Shown here piece after piece: positions 9,209 through 17,972 of a DNA stretch of 64,000 nt. Where the stretch lies: the NCBI GenBank assembly GCA_022843845.1, contig JALHMW010000011.1, positions 90,104 through 154,103 of the forward strand, in the 5' to 3' direction. Within the stretch, counting starts at the first letter, position 1. Every line of letters begins with the position of its first letter. The notes under the pieces were generated by a model that was not told the DNA's origin, did not search any database, and was given only the letters and a program-made list of their open reading frames with translations. A program made the position numbers and the translations under genes. The DNA is from Archangium sp. (lineage in GTDB: Bacteria; Myxococcota; Myxococcia; Myxococcales; Myxococcaceae).

Positions 9209-9220
9209 GGCGAGGCCGCC

Positions 9221-9817
9221 TTACTTCTTCTTCTTCACCAGCACCTTCTTCTTCCCGGCCTCGCCCACCAGAACAGGCTGAGGAGGCGGGGGCGGTGGTG
9301 CGGGCTTGTTCTCGGGCCTGCTCGAGGCCTCGACCCTGGCGAGCGGCGGAGGCTGCGGCTTCGACGGGACGCGCATCGGCACCGCCGGGCGCGCAGGCAC
9401 AGTGGCCGGACGCGTCGCGGGGCGAACGACCGGGCGGCTCACCGGGCGCTCCCCCTGCGGGCGAGGCTCGGCGTTGCCCATGTCGACGCGGCCGCGGAAG
9501 CTGGCGCCGTCGACGATGATCACGCGCGGGCTGTTGATGTCACCCACCATGCGTCCTTCGCGGGTCAGCTCGACGCTCTCTGACGCGGTGATGTTGCCCA
9601 CCACGACGCCCGAAACGATCGCGTTTCGAACCGAGACGTTGGCCTTCACGATACCGCTGGTCTCGACGATGAGCGTCTTGCTCAGGTTGAGCTCGCCCTC
9701 GACGCGCCCACGCACGGTGAGATCTTCGTCACCGCTGAGCTTACCGCTGATGAGGATCGAGGGGCCGATCACGGTGCTGTCCGTTCCGCCCGACGAGAAC
9801 TCCTTGGTGGCCGCCAT
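9221..9817 (-). CDS. bacP: Bactofilin with long basic/proline C-terminal tail (BacP-like)
   Basis: 198 aa. Residues 10-125 form the bactofilin right-handed beta-helix with its repeated short hydrophobic rungs (ISGKLSGDEDLTVRGRVEGE, GNITASESVEL, VIIVDGASFRGRVDM). A Pro/Arg-rich linker and a lysine-rich end (KKKVLVKKKK) follow, as in M. xanthus BacP, where the tail mediates partner or membrane contacts. Bactofilins polymerise without nucleotide into cytoskeletal filaments; the BacNOP copolymer positions ParABS and polar proteins. The ribosome binding site AAGGAGCG overlaps the end of bacO, 4 bp upstream. Confidence 0.88.
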   Translation of the reverse strand: MAATKEFSSGGTDSTVIGPSILISGKLSGDEDLTVRGRVEGELNLSKTLIVETSGIVKANVSVRNAIVSGVVVGNITASESVELTREGRMVGDINSPRVIIVDGASFRGRVDMGNAEPRPQGERPVSRPVVRPATRPATVPARPAVPMRVPSKPQPPPLARVEASSRPENKPAPPPPPPQPVLVGEAGKKKVLVKKKK

Positions 9818-9821
9818 GAAA

Positions 9822-10145
9822 TCAACGCTCCTTCACATCCATGTCGACGTTGCCCTTGAAGCTCGCCCCATCGGCGATGAGGATTCGGGGCGCGCGCACG
9901 TCGCCCACCACACGGCAGTCAGCCTTGAGCTCGACCTTGTCGGTCGCGGCGATGTTACCCGTCACGCGGCCAGCGATGTCGACGTTCTGCACCTCGATGT
10001 CGGCCTCGACCACGCCGGAGGCCTCGACGAAGAGGCTCTCCTTGAGCGAGATCTTGCCCTTCACCGTCCCCTGGATCACGAGATCCTCATCTCCGGAGAT
10101 CTCTCCGTCGATGACGATGCTCGAGCCGATGATCGTGTTCGCCAT
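9822..10145 (-). CDS. bacO: Bactofilin (BacO-like)
   Basis: 107 aa. Start placed at MANTIIGSS, which aligns with the neighbouring bactofilins and follows GAAGGACG; the frame is open 15 codons further upstream but that extension has no counterpart. Nearly the whole protein is the beta-helix core, with IDGEISGDEDLVIQGTVKG, VVEADIEVQNVDIAGRVTG and ILIADGASFKGNVDMDVKE. It lacks the tail of bacP. The central gene of the three-bactofilin set; known homologues form mixed filaments. Confidence 0.88.
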   Translation of the reverse strand: MANTIIGSSIVIDGEISGDEDLVIQGTVKGKISLKESLFVEASGVVEADIEVQNVDIAGRVTGNIAATDKVELKADCRVVGDVRAPRILIADGASFKGNVDMDVKER

Positions 10146-10216
10146 GTGTCGTCCTTCGCTCCCGGAAAGGTGAGTGCTTCGTACGTTCAAGTTTCGTGTG
10201 TTGAAGAACAGTGCAG

Positions 10217-10561
10217 CTAGATGTCGTCAGGCAGCTTGACGTCCATGTCGATGGAGCCGTTGAAGACGGCGCCGTCTTCGATGACCACGCGAGTGGCCTT
10301 GATGTCGCCGTTCACCTTGGCGGCCTGGTTGATGCTGCACTTGGTGCCAGCGTCGATGTTGCCCGAGGCGGTGCCATTGATCGTGAGCTCGTCGGCCCGG
10401 ATGTCGGCCTCGACGACGCCGCTGGACTCGATGGTGAGGTGGTTCTTCAAGTTCACCTGACCTTCGACGCGGCCTTCGACGACGAGATCGCCGCCGCCGG
10501 TCAGACTCCCGCGAATGGTGATCCCTTTACCGATGATGTTGATTTGATCGTTCGTGGCCAT
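10217..10561 (-). CDS. bacN: Bactofilin (BacN-like)
   Basis: 114 aa, beta-helix core only, with ITIRGSLTGGGDLVVEGRVE, VVEADIRADELTINGTASG and VVIEDGAVFNGSIDMDVKL. It is the first of three consecutive bactofilin genes, separated from bacO by 71 bp, a longer gap than between bacO and bacP, so an internal promoter is possible. An upstream AGGA sits somewhat far from the ATG. Known role: cytoskeletal scaffold subunit with BacO and BacP. Confidence 0.87.
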   Translation of the reverse strand: MATNDQINIIGKGITIRGSLTGGGDLVVEGRVEGQVNLKNHLTIESSGVVEADIRADELTINGTASGNIDAGTKCSINQAAKVNGDIKATRVVIEDGAVFNGSIDMDVKLPDDI

Positions 10562-10581
10562 GAGCGCGTGAGGTTCCTACG

Positions 10582-11418
10582 TCAGAGGTGGGCCGAAATC
10601 CACGCCACAATGTCGCCCATCGGTTGCTCCTTGTTCAGCTCGCAGAGCACCTCGTGGCGGAAGTCGGAATAGTCCTTCCAGGTCTTGTCGGGTGACGCGA
10701 CGGTGTCGAAGAACGCCCGCGCCGCAGGCATCGACGCGATGCGATCGCCCGTCCCGGCGACGACGAAGAGCGGCACGGTGATGTCCTTGCCGCGGCCGGC
10801 GAGGCGCTCCTGGGCGCCGGTGCAGGCGAAGTACCAACGCGGCGTGGTGACGTGCAGGTAGATCGGGTCTTCCGCCGACGACTTCTGCCAGGCCGGGTCG
10901 CGCGAGAGATCTTCGACCTTCAGCTCGTTCGACAGGTGGAGCCCGGGGAGGATGTTCTTGATCAACCTCGCCGCGAACAGCTTCACGGCGGGAGGCTCGA
11001 AGGCGATCTTGAGGAACGGCGCCGACAACACCAGCGCCTTGAGGCCGGCGGGGTTGGTCGTCGCCCAGTGCGTCGCCATGAGCGCGCCGTGGCTGTGCGC
11101 CAGAATGAACGTGGGCAGGTCCTGGGCTGCGCCGCGGAGCTTCTCCCAGAAGACACTGAGGTCGGCGAGGTAGTCGTCCCAGACGGCGCAGTCGGCGCGG
11201 CGGCCATCGGCCTTGCCATGACCGCGGTAGTCGAAGGCCATCACTCCGAAGCCGGCAGCGACGAGCTGGTCGATCACCCAGAGGTAGCGCCCCGAATGAT
11301 CGCCGTACCCGTGCACCACGCCGACCCAGGCCTTCGGCGCTCCGTCGGGCACAGCCGAACGCCAGAACAGCCGCGTTCCGTCTTTCCCCGAGAAATACCC
11401 TTCGTCACGTTGAGCCAC
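10582..11418 (-). CDS. Alpha/beta hydrolase, monoacylglycerol-lipase-like
   Basis: About 278 aa from a GTG with GGAGG six bases upstream; a GTG ten codons earlier is also possible. The fold is clear: VVHGYGDHSGRY (oxyanion region), nucleophile elbow AHSHGAL with Ser flanked by His and Gly, catalytic Asp in AGTGDRIA and His in FRHEVL near the C-terminus. The HGxGxHSxRY pattern is typical of the MGLL/Serine aminopeptidase S33 group acting on lysophospholipids or monoglycerides. It ends 20 bp before bacN on the same strand. Confidence 0.85.
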   Translation of the reverse strand: MAQRDEGYFSGKDGTRLFWRSAVPDGAPKAWVGVVHGYGDHSGRYLWVIDQLVAAGFGVMAFDYRGHGKADGRRADCAVWDDYLADLSVFWEKLRGAAQDLPTFILAHSHGALMATHWATTNPAGLKALVLSAPFLKIAFEPPAVKLFAARLIKNILPGLHLSNELKVEDLSRDPAWQKSSAEDPIYLHVTTPRWYFACTGAQERLAGRGKDITVPLFVVAGTGDRIASMPAARAFFDTVASPDKTWKDYSDFRHEVLCELNKEQPMGDIVAWISAHL

Positions 11419-11521
11419 GCGCACCCTCCGTTGCGTGAAGCGCGGCACGCTACACGCGCGGTCGATCGAAGTGATGCACTTTCCGCGGCGCGGGGAAGAA
11501 CAGGCGCAGAAACCCGAGGGC

Positions 11522-13363
11522 TCAGCCGCCCAGGCTCTTGAGCTTCTTCTCGAGATCGGTGCGCTGCGACGGCCGGTCGGCGGCCTCGGGGCTCGCGGTC
11601 AGCAACTGCACCGCGTGCTTGAGCACGGCCTCGGCCCGCTGCTTTCGATTGGCCTTCGCGCAGGCCTCGGCGAGGTGTTCGAGCAGCGTGGGCTCGTCGG
11701 GAGACTCGGCGACGGCGCGCTCGAGGAGATCGACTGCGCGCTCGAATTGGCCCCGGCGGTAGGCGACCCAGCCTGCGGAGTCGAGATAGGCCGCCGAGTC
11801 TGGCCGCGCCTCGAGGGCCTTCCCCACGAGCCGCTCCGCCTCGTCCAGATCGCCGCCACGGTCAGCCAGGGTATAGCCGATGAAGTTCATGGCCGCCGTG
11901 TTGGTCGGGCGCTGCTCCAGCACCAGGCGCATGGTGTCGACGGCGCGCTTCCATTCCCCTCGTCGCTCGAGGGCTGCGGCGAGCGCGAAGAGCAGCGGCT
12001 CATCTTTCGGGCTCTTCACCAGCGCTTCCGAGAACAGCCTGATGGACTCCTGCTGCCGGCCCTGTCGATCGTAGAAGCCCGAGAGCGCGTCGAGCACCTC
12101 GGCCGCCTGGCTGGTCGCGAAGGCCTTGAGCAGCGCGGTCTCGGCGTCCTTCACCTTCCCTGCCCGCTCGAGCGCCCGCGCCCACGCTGGGAGCAACCCA
12201 CTCAGGGCGGGCCGCTCCTCGTTGAGCTTCGAGAACGCCTCGAGCGCCGGCTTGTGCTGGCTGAGCGACGACTGGCACATCGCCTTGTGCAGGCGCGCTT
12301 CGTAGGAGAGATCGGAGCCATCTTTCGGGACGCTATCGAACGCGTCGGCCGCCTTCGCCCACGCCCGCACCCGCTCGTGGACGAGCCCTGCATAGAAGTG
12401 GAGTCGAGGCTCTTCGTTCTGCTTCCGTGCAGCGTCGAGTACGCCGGCCGCGTCGGTGAGCCGGTGCATCGCGAGGTACGAGAACGCGACCTTCACCACG
12501 GACTCGGGGTCGCGGCCCAGCGAGAGCAGCTGATCGAAGTACGCGCGCGCTTCGACGATCTGTTCGGCCCGCAGCGCCATGCGGCCAGCAGAGACGAGCA
12601 CCTCTTTGTTCTCGGGGTCGCGCTCGACGGCCCTGCCCCACGCCTCGAGCGCCTTCTCGGTGCGCCCACTGGTCTCGTACAGCCGCGCCAGGCTCGTCCA
12701 ACAGTCGATGTCTCCGGGATCTCGCTCGACGGCGCGAGTCAGGAGACGTTCCGCGCGAGCGGCGTCTCCACGTTCAGCGAGCGCGAGGCCGAGGCGGCGG
12801 TAGCCGATGGGCTCTCCCGGCACCGCGCCGCCCAGCTCCTCGACCGTCTTCACCGCTTCTTCGACCTTGCCCTGATCGAGCCAGAGCTGCGTGAGCACGA
12901 GGTACGCATCGGGATCGTTCGGGCGCAGCTTGATGGCGCGCGTCAGGTGCGCCCTCGCGCGGGCCGTCTTCTGCGCTTCGTAGAGCACGCGGCCCATCAG
13001 CAGCTGGGCCGAGGCGTAGTCGGGGTGCTTGTCGATGACGCGCTTGAGCTGGGCCTCGGCGCGCTCCAGCTCCGAGGTGCGGGCGTACTGCTCGGCGAGC
13101 TGAGTCAGCAGAAACGGGTTCGCGTCATCAGAGGCCAGCGCGAGGCGCAGCTCGTCCATCGCGCCGCGGTGATTGCCTTCGTGATGTGAGAGCCTGGCCC
13201 GCAGGAAGTGGGCATACGAAGCCGCGCTGGGGAACTGCGTCGCCGAATCGGCCGGAGCGCCCATGGCCTCGCGCATCGCCTGGAGATCGACGGCCGGCCG
13301 CTTCGGAGGCGCTGCGTTCGCGACCAGACCCACGACGATCATCAGCACCGAGGCGCGCGCCAT
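11522..13363 (-). CDS. Tetratricopeptide-repeat protein, probably exported
   Basis: 613 aa. The start at MARASVLMIVVGLVANAAPP gives a signal peptide and clears the upstream kinase gene. Almost the entire mature protein is TPR helices in tandem, with typical W-LG-A-P-like spacing (for example GRTEKALEAWGRAVERDPEN, RGQFERAVDLLERAVAESPD). About 14 or more repeats are likely. TPR arrays of this kind act as protein-interaction scaffolds; no enzymatic domain is seen and the partner is unknown. The gene ends 103 bp before the hydrolase and starts 31 bp after the hybrid kinase. Confidence 0.78.
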   Translation of the reverse strand: MARASVLMIVVGLVANAAPPKRPAVDLQAMREAMGAPADSATQFPSAASYAHFLRARLSHHEGNHRGAMDELRLALASDDANPFLLTQLAEQYARTSELERAEAQLKRVIDKHPDYASAQLLMGRVLYEAQKTARARAHLTRAIKLRPNDPDAYLVLTQLWLDQGKVEEAVKTVEELGGAVPGEPIGYRRLGLALAERGDAARAERLLTRAVERDPGDIDCWTSLARLYETSGRTEKALEAWGRAVERDPENKEVLVSAGRMALRAEQIVEARAYFDQLLSLGRDPESVVKVAFSYLAMHRLTDAAGVLDAARKQNEEPRLHFYAGLVHERVRAWAKAADAFDSVPKDGSDLSYEARLHKAMCQSSLSQHKPALEAFSKLNEERPALSGLLPAWARALERAGKVKDAETALLKAFATSQAAEVLDALSGFYDRQGRQQESIRLFSEALVKSPKDEPLLFALAAALERRGEWKRAVDTMRLVLEQRPTNTAAMNFIGYTLADRGGDLDEAERLVGKALEARPDSAAYLDSAGWVAYRRGQFERAVDLLERAVAESPDEPTLLEHLAEACAKANRKQRAEAVLKHAVQLLTASPEAADRPSQRTDLEKKLKSLGG

Positions 13364-13394
13364 CTGAGCATGACGATACCGGGGTCGGTCGCCG

Positions 13395-15707
13395 CTACGC
13401 CAGCAGCCGTTCGAGCAGGACCTCGGCGCCCTGTGCGCCTTCGCGTACATCGATCAACCGCGGCTGGTAGTTGAGCCCCAGCTCCTCGAGCAGCGCGCAC
13501 AGCCGATTGACCAGCAGCCAGCCATCGTCGATCGCCGTCTCGGGCAGGAGCACCGCGAAGACGCCGCCTCCCAGGTGGCCGATGACGTCGGGCGAGCGGA
13601 GCTCTCGCCGGACGACCGCCGCGCACGCCGTGACTTTGGTTCCGACCGGCACCGTAGGCTTCAGCACGCCGACCGTGAGCGCGCGCCCGTAGCGACCGCT
13701 GCGAGAGAGCTCCTGATCGAGGCGATTGACGAGGCCCAGCTGGTCGAAGAGCCCCGTCTCGGAATCGACGCCGACCGCCGACACCTTTGCGGTGCTGCGC
13801 TTCATGCTGTCACCGACGCGGGTGAGCAGCTGGCTCAACGAGAACGGCTTGGTCAGCGTGTCGATGTGCCCGAGCTCGAGGGCGCGCAGCTTGTCGGAGA
13901 GATCAGGGTGACCCGAGATCAGCAGCACGGGAATCGCCGCCGTCGACGCAGTGCTCTTGAGCTCGCTGAGCGCGTCGAGCCCGTCGCGGTTGGGCATGAA
14001 GACGTCCATCACGATCATGTCGGGCAGCAGGGCCTTGGCCTTGGCCACGGCTTCGTTGCCATCGCGCGCGACCTCGACGCGGTAGTGGCCCGACAGGCCC
14101 ATGGTGCAGACGCGCGCGAACACGGGGTCGTCTTCGGCGAGCAACACGAGCGGAGCGCCTGACGAGACGACTGGCTTGCGCGCCGGCTTCGCCTGACGAA
14201 TCGGCAGCGTGAACGAGAACCGCGCGCCACCCGTCTTCGGGGCCTCGGCCCAGATCTCTCCGCCGTGACGCTCGACGTAGTCGCGGCAGATCGACAGCCC
14301 CAGCCCGCTCGACCGATCGAACGCGAGCAGGAGCGCGCTGGCGTCTGCGACGAGCCCATCGTCCTGCACCTCGATGAGCGCCACGTCACCGTCAGGCTGC
14401 GGCTTGAGCCGGGCTCGCACCGTCACCTGTCTGGCCCGGGTCGCGTGCTTGAGCGCGTTGGTGATGAGGTTCTGGAGCACCTGACGAATCTTCGGCTCGT
14501 CTCCGACGACCTCGAGGCTCATCGGCGCCTCGGCGCGCAGCGCGATGTTCTTCTCGCGCGCGAGGATCTGCAGATCGTTCACCGCCTCCTGGCACGTCTC
14601 CGAGACGTCCATCGCCTTGGTGAAGAGCACGATGCGGCCGTCTTCGGCCCGGCTGCTCTCGAGCAGCGACTCCACCAGCTCGAGCATCTTGCGGCTGGAG
14701 CGCTGAATGGCCTCGGCCGACGGCTTGAGGTTCGGAGGGAGCGAGCCGTCGGTGAGGAGAATGTGTGAGTGCCCGAGGTGAACGTTCAGCGGAGCCCGCA
14801 GGTCGTGGCTCAGCACCGCGAGCAGCTCGTTCTTGCGACGGTCGAGGGCCTTGAGCCGTTGGTTGGCCTCGTGCAGCTCCTTGAAGCGCTCGAGGTAGGC
14901 CGACTCCAGCGAGGTGCGCGTCCTGGTGACCGAGGCCTGCGCTTGCACGTGTTCGGCCGCGTTCGCCAGCGCGACGCAAATCGCGGTGAGGAAATCGCGC
15001 TCCTCCTGCTCGAAGGGCGCCGCGCGCTTGAGGACGAGGGCCGCGAAGGCCGCCGGCTCGTGCGACACCGGGTACACCCAGGTGCCGTCGCCGCCTGCCA
15101 CCTCACGCGTCTCGATGGCGGTGCGAAGCGTCGGCGCGAGCGCGAGATCGATCGGCGTGCGCGAGTCGGCGTCGACCAGGAACGCCTTTCGCGGCCCCTC
15201 CCCTTCGAACTGGAGGACCTTCGCCTGCTCGCAGCCCAACGCGTCCTTGAGCCTTGGAGCAACCACCTTGCCGAGCCTCGACAACGCCTCGCGATTCGTT
15301 GCCGCGCGCGTGATGTCCAACAACAGCTCGAGGCGCCGCCGCACCAGCTCGTCGCGATCGGCGACGCGGCGCGCCCGGATGCCGGCGACGAGCTGCTGCT
15401 CGAGCTCCTCGAGCGACTTCGCGATGACATCGACGTCGAGCTTGTCGAGGCTGCGGGCCGCGACGCGGCTGCCATCGAACACCAGCGGAACGCCACGGGC
15501 GCTCGGACTTTGACGCAGCGCTTCGAGCGCGGTGGAGGCAGCGCGAGCAGGGAGCGAGATGACGATCGCGTCGGGCCGGCTGCGCGAGATCGCCTCGAGC
15601 GCGTCGGCGGGGCGGGCCGAGGCTTCGCACTCGAAACCACGCGACTCGAGGCTTGCCGCCAGGCCCGGAGTCCTCCCCCCAAGAATCAGCACGCGGCCCG
15701 AAGACAC
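13395..15707 (-). CDS. Hybrid histidine kinase with receiver and degenerate GGDEF domain
   Basis: 770 aa, GTG start. Order: receiver-like domain 1-110 lacking the acidic pair and with Ser in place of the acceptor Asp (DAIVISLP); GAF-like region 120-255; coiled coil; HisKA with LAVLSHDLRAPLN (His301); HATPase with NLITNALKHA and SGLGLSICRDYVERHGG; intact receiver 518-635 with Asp526/527, acceptor Asp568 (MDVFMPNRDG) and Lys620; then a GGDEF-fold region 645-770 where the signature reads HLGGGVF instead of GGDEF, so cyclase activity is unlikely. Cytosolic: no transmembrane segment is seen. Divergent from the OmpA gene with 60 bp between them. Confidence 0.85.
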   Translation of the reverse strand: MSSGRVLILGGRTPGLAASLESRGFECEASARPADALEAISRSRPDAIVISLPARAASTALEALRQSPSARGVPLVFDGSRVAARSLDKLDVDVIAKSLEELEQQLVAGIRARRVADRDELVRRRLELLLDITRAATNREALSRLGKVVAPRLKDALGCEQAKVLQFEGEGPRKAFLVDADSRTPIDLALAPTLRTAIETREVAGGDGTWVYPVSHEPAAFAALVLKRAAPFEQEERDFLTAICVALANAAEHVQAQASVTRTRTSLESAYLERFKELHEANQRLKALDRRKNELLAVLSHDLRAPLNVHLGHSHILLTDGSLPPNLKPSAEAIQRSSRKMLELVESLLESSRAEDGRIVLFTKAMDVSETCQEAVNDLQILAREKNIALRAEAPMSLEVVGDEPKIRQVLQNLITNALKHATRARQVTVRARLKPQPDGDVALIEVQDDGLVADASALLLAFDRSSGLGLSICRDYVERHGGEIWAEAPKTGGARFSFTLPIRQAKPARKPVVSSGAPLVLLAEDDPVFARVCTMGLSGHYRVEVARDGNEAVAKAKALLPDMIVMDVFMPNRDGLDALSELKSTASTAAIPVLLISGHPDLSDKLRALELGHIDTLTKPFSLSQLLTRVGDSMKRSTAKVSAVGVDSETGLFDQLGLVNRLDQELSRSGRYGRALTVGVLKPTVPVGTKVTACAAVVRRELRSPDVIGHLGGGVFAVLLPETAIDDGWLLVNRLCALLEELGLNYQPRLIDVREGAQGAEVLLERLLA

Positions 15708-15767
15708 GCTCGCAGTGTAGCAAGGTCACGGGTAGAGTCCGCGCCGGCCGTCACCCACACCGGACCC

Positions 15768-17972
15768 ATGCACCGTACATTCCTCCTTATCGGACTCTTG
15801 CTGGCATCCACTTCTCTGGCCCAGACGGGAGATGAGTGGAGCAACCCCTTTGGGTCTCCTGCCACCCCGCCGCCCAAACCGGCCACCCCTCCGCCCGGCG
15901 AGCCCCCGCCGCCGAAGAAGACGACTCCGGCGGCGGCGACGCCCGCCCCTGCGGCGGCGCCACCAAGCTCGAGCCGGCTGCGTGATGACGACGCACCTGC
16001 GCCGCGGAATGACGCGAAAGCCCGCACCGAAGAGCGGCTGAAAGCGGCGACCGGCAAGGGCGAGCCCGACGTCAAGGACGCCGACAAGCTGCCGATCATC
16101 TCGAAGAAGGAGACCTACCTTCCCGGCACCGAGCCCCACAGCCCCTCGACGTGGATGACGAGCATCGACGCCCCCGGCAACGGCCGCGTGACGCTGGGTC
16201 AGGTGACGATGGGCACTGCCTTCGTGCCGAGCGCGCGCATGGGGCCCAAGGGGCTCGTTCGTGTGGGGTTCCTCGGCGAGTACCTCAACCAGATCGACTT
16301 CCCGGTCCGCAACGCGCAGAACATCCGCTCGGGCATCACCTTCGCGGCGAGCTTTCAACCGTTCACGTGGGGTGAGGTGTACGTCGGCTACGCCGCCGCG
16401 GCGAACACCAACAACCGCACCTCGCCCAACCTGATTCAGGCCCTCGGCGATCTCACGCTGGGCATCAAGGCCTCGAACGAGTGGGCGAAAGGCTTTCACG
16501 CCGGCATCGATCTGCGACTGCTCACGTTCTCGGGCGTCGGCAACCAGGGCATCGATCGCTTCGCGGTCGGCTTCAGGCCCACCGCGCTCGCGACCTACGA
16601 CGTTCGTGCGCTCTCGCCGAAGGTGCCGCTCATCGCGACCCTCGCGTTTGGCTTCACGCTCGACTCGACCGCGGCCCTGGTGACGCAGCGGCTCAACGCA
16701 GCAGAGGAGTTCGCGCTCGGCATCAACCGCTTCAACCGCTTCAACTTCGGCGCCTCGCTCGAGATTCCGCTGCCGTTCGTCACGCCGTTCGTCGAGTACA
16801 CGCTGGCGGCTCCGCTGGGCGTTCCCAACGGGCTGCTGACGGGCCCCGATGGCGCGACCGTTCCGGTTGGCGCTGCGATGCCCCAGGCGCTCGGGCTCGG
16901 CCTGAAGGTGACGGCCGTGAAGGATCTCACCCTGCTCACCGGCGTGAACCTGGGCCTGACCCGCAACGTCGGCCTCGGTGTTCCCGCCACGCCCCCGTGG
17001 AACTTCTTCGTCGGCGCGAGCTTCGCCATCGATCCGTTCCAGCGTGGAGAGATCAAGACCGTCGACACCGTGCGTGAGCGCAAGGTCGAGCAGAAGGTCG
17101 AGCTCGCGAAGGCACGCGTCGAAGGCACCGTCATCAACGCCACCACGAAAGCGCCGATCGCTGGCGCCATCATCGCCGTTCCTGGCGTGCTCCCCAGCGC
17201 CACCGACCCCCAGGGCAAGTTCACGACCCTCGAGATCAAGGACGCGAAGCTCGCGAAGCTGTCGGTCTCACGTGATGGCTACAAGACGGCCGAACAGTCG
17301 ATCGCCCTCGAAGCCGGCAAGGCCGCGAAGGTCGAGATCGCGCTCGAAGAAGACATCAAGAAGGGTGTCTTCGAGCTCACTGCGACCAGCAAGAAGAAGC
17401 CGGTCAAGGCGGTCGTCGCGTTCAAGGGCGCCACCGAGGCATCGACCGAGACCATGGACAGCGGCGCGAAAGAGCTGGAGCTGCCCGCTGGCACGTACAC
17501 CGTGACGGCGACGGCCGAGGGCTACCTCTCGCAGACGCGCGAAGTGCAGATCCCCGCTGGCGGCCGCATGCCGGTTGCGTTCGAGCTCAACGCGATGCCG
17601 AAGAAGATGTTGGTCATCTTCAAGGGCGACAAGATCGAGATCCTGCAGCAGGTGCACTTCGCGACCGGCAAGGCGACGATCCTCGCGGACTCGTTCGACC
17701 TGCTCCAGCAGGTGGTCGACGTCGTGGTGCGCAACAACGTCAAGCGCGTCTCGGTCGAGGGCCACACCGACAACAAGGGCGTGAAGGTCGCCAACCAGAA
17801 GCTCTCGGAAGATCGGGCGCGTGCGGTGGCCGACTACCTCATCGCACAGGGCGTCGAGGCGAAACGGCTCGAGTCGGTGGGCTATGGTGACACCAAGCCG
17901 ATCGCACCCAACCTGACTGCGCGGGGCCGAGAGCTGAATCGCCGCGTCGAGTTCATCGTGCTGGAGAAGTAA
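15768..17972 (+). CDS. OmpA-family outer-membrane protein with carboxypeptidase-regulatory-like domains
   Basis: 734 aa. The start at MHRTFLLIG gives a signal peptide cleaved near SLAQ. The long open frame extends far upstream but only antisense to the kinase. After a Pro/Ala-rich linker (20-85) comes a region of about 330 residues with beta-barrel character, then a CarboxypepD_reg-like module (VEGTVINATTKAPIAGAIIA), a second PEGA-like beta domain (GTYTVTATAEGYLSQ) and a C-terminal OmpA peptidoglycan-binding domain (about 615-734; VEGHTDNKGV, LSEDRARAVADYL, NRRVEFIV). Role: links the outer membrane to peptidoglycan. Its stop TAA is immediately followed by the ATG of the next gene. Confidence 0.85.
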   Translation: MHRTFLLIGLLLASTSLAQTGDEWSNPFGSPATPPPKPATPPPGEPPPPKKTTPAAATPAPAAAPPSSSRLRDDDAPAPRNDAKARTEERLKAATGKGEPDVKDADKLPIISKKETYLPGTEPHSPSTWMTSIDAPGNGRVTLGQVTMGTAFVPSARMGPKGLVRVGFLGEYLNQIDFPVRNAQNIRSGITFAASFQPFTWGEVYVGYAAAANTNNRTSPNLIQALGDLTLGIKASNEWAKGFHAGIDLRLLTFSGVGNQGIDRFAVGFRPTALATYDVRALSPKVPLIATLAFGFTLDSTAALVTQRLNAAEEFALGINRFNRFNFGASLEIPLPFVTPFVEYTLAAPLGVPNGLLTGPDGATVPVGAAMPQALGLGLKVTAVKDLTLLTGVNLGLTRNVGLGVPATPPWNFFVGASFAIDPFQRGEIKTVDTVRERKVEQKVELAKARVEGTVINATTKAPIAGAIIAVPGVLPSATDPQGKFTTLEIKDAKLAKLSVSRDGYKTAEQSIALEAGKAAKVEIALEEDIKKGVFELTATSKKKPVKAVVAFKGATEASTETMDSGAKELELPAGTYTVTATAEGYLSQTREVQIPAGGRMPVAFELNAMPKKMLVIFKGDKIEILQQVHFATGKATILADSFDLLQQVVDVVVRNNVKRVSVEGHTDNKGVKVANQKLSEDRARAVADYLIAQGVEAKRLESVGYGDTKPIAPNLTARGRELNRRVEFIVLEK

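Noticed and set aside
11435..13189. 584-residue plus-strand frame
   Set aside because: Antisense to the TPR gene; no TPR or other pattern, low-complexity Arg/Leu/Glu content.
14769..15767. Upstream extension of the OmpA-like gene
   Set aside because: The open frame runs back through the kinase gene, but the signal peptide at 15768 fixes the start.
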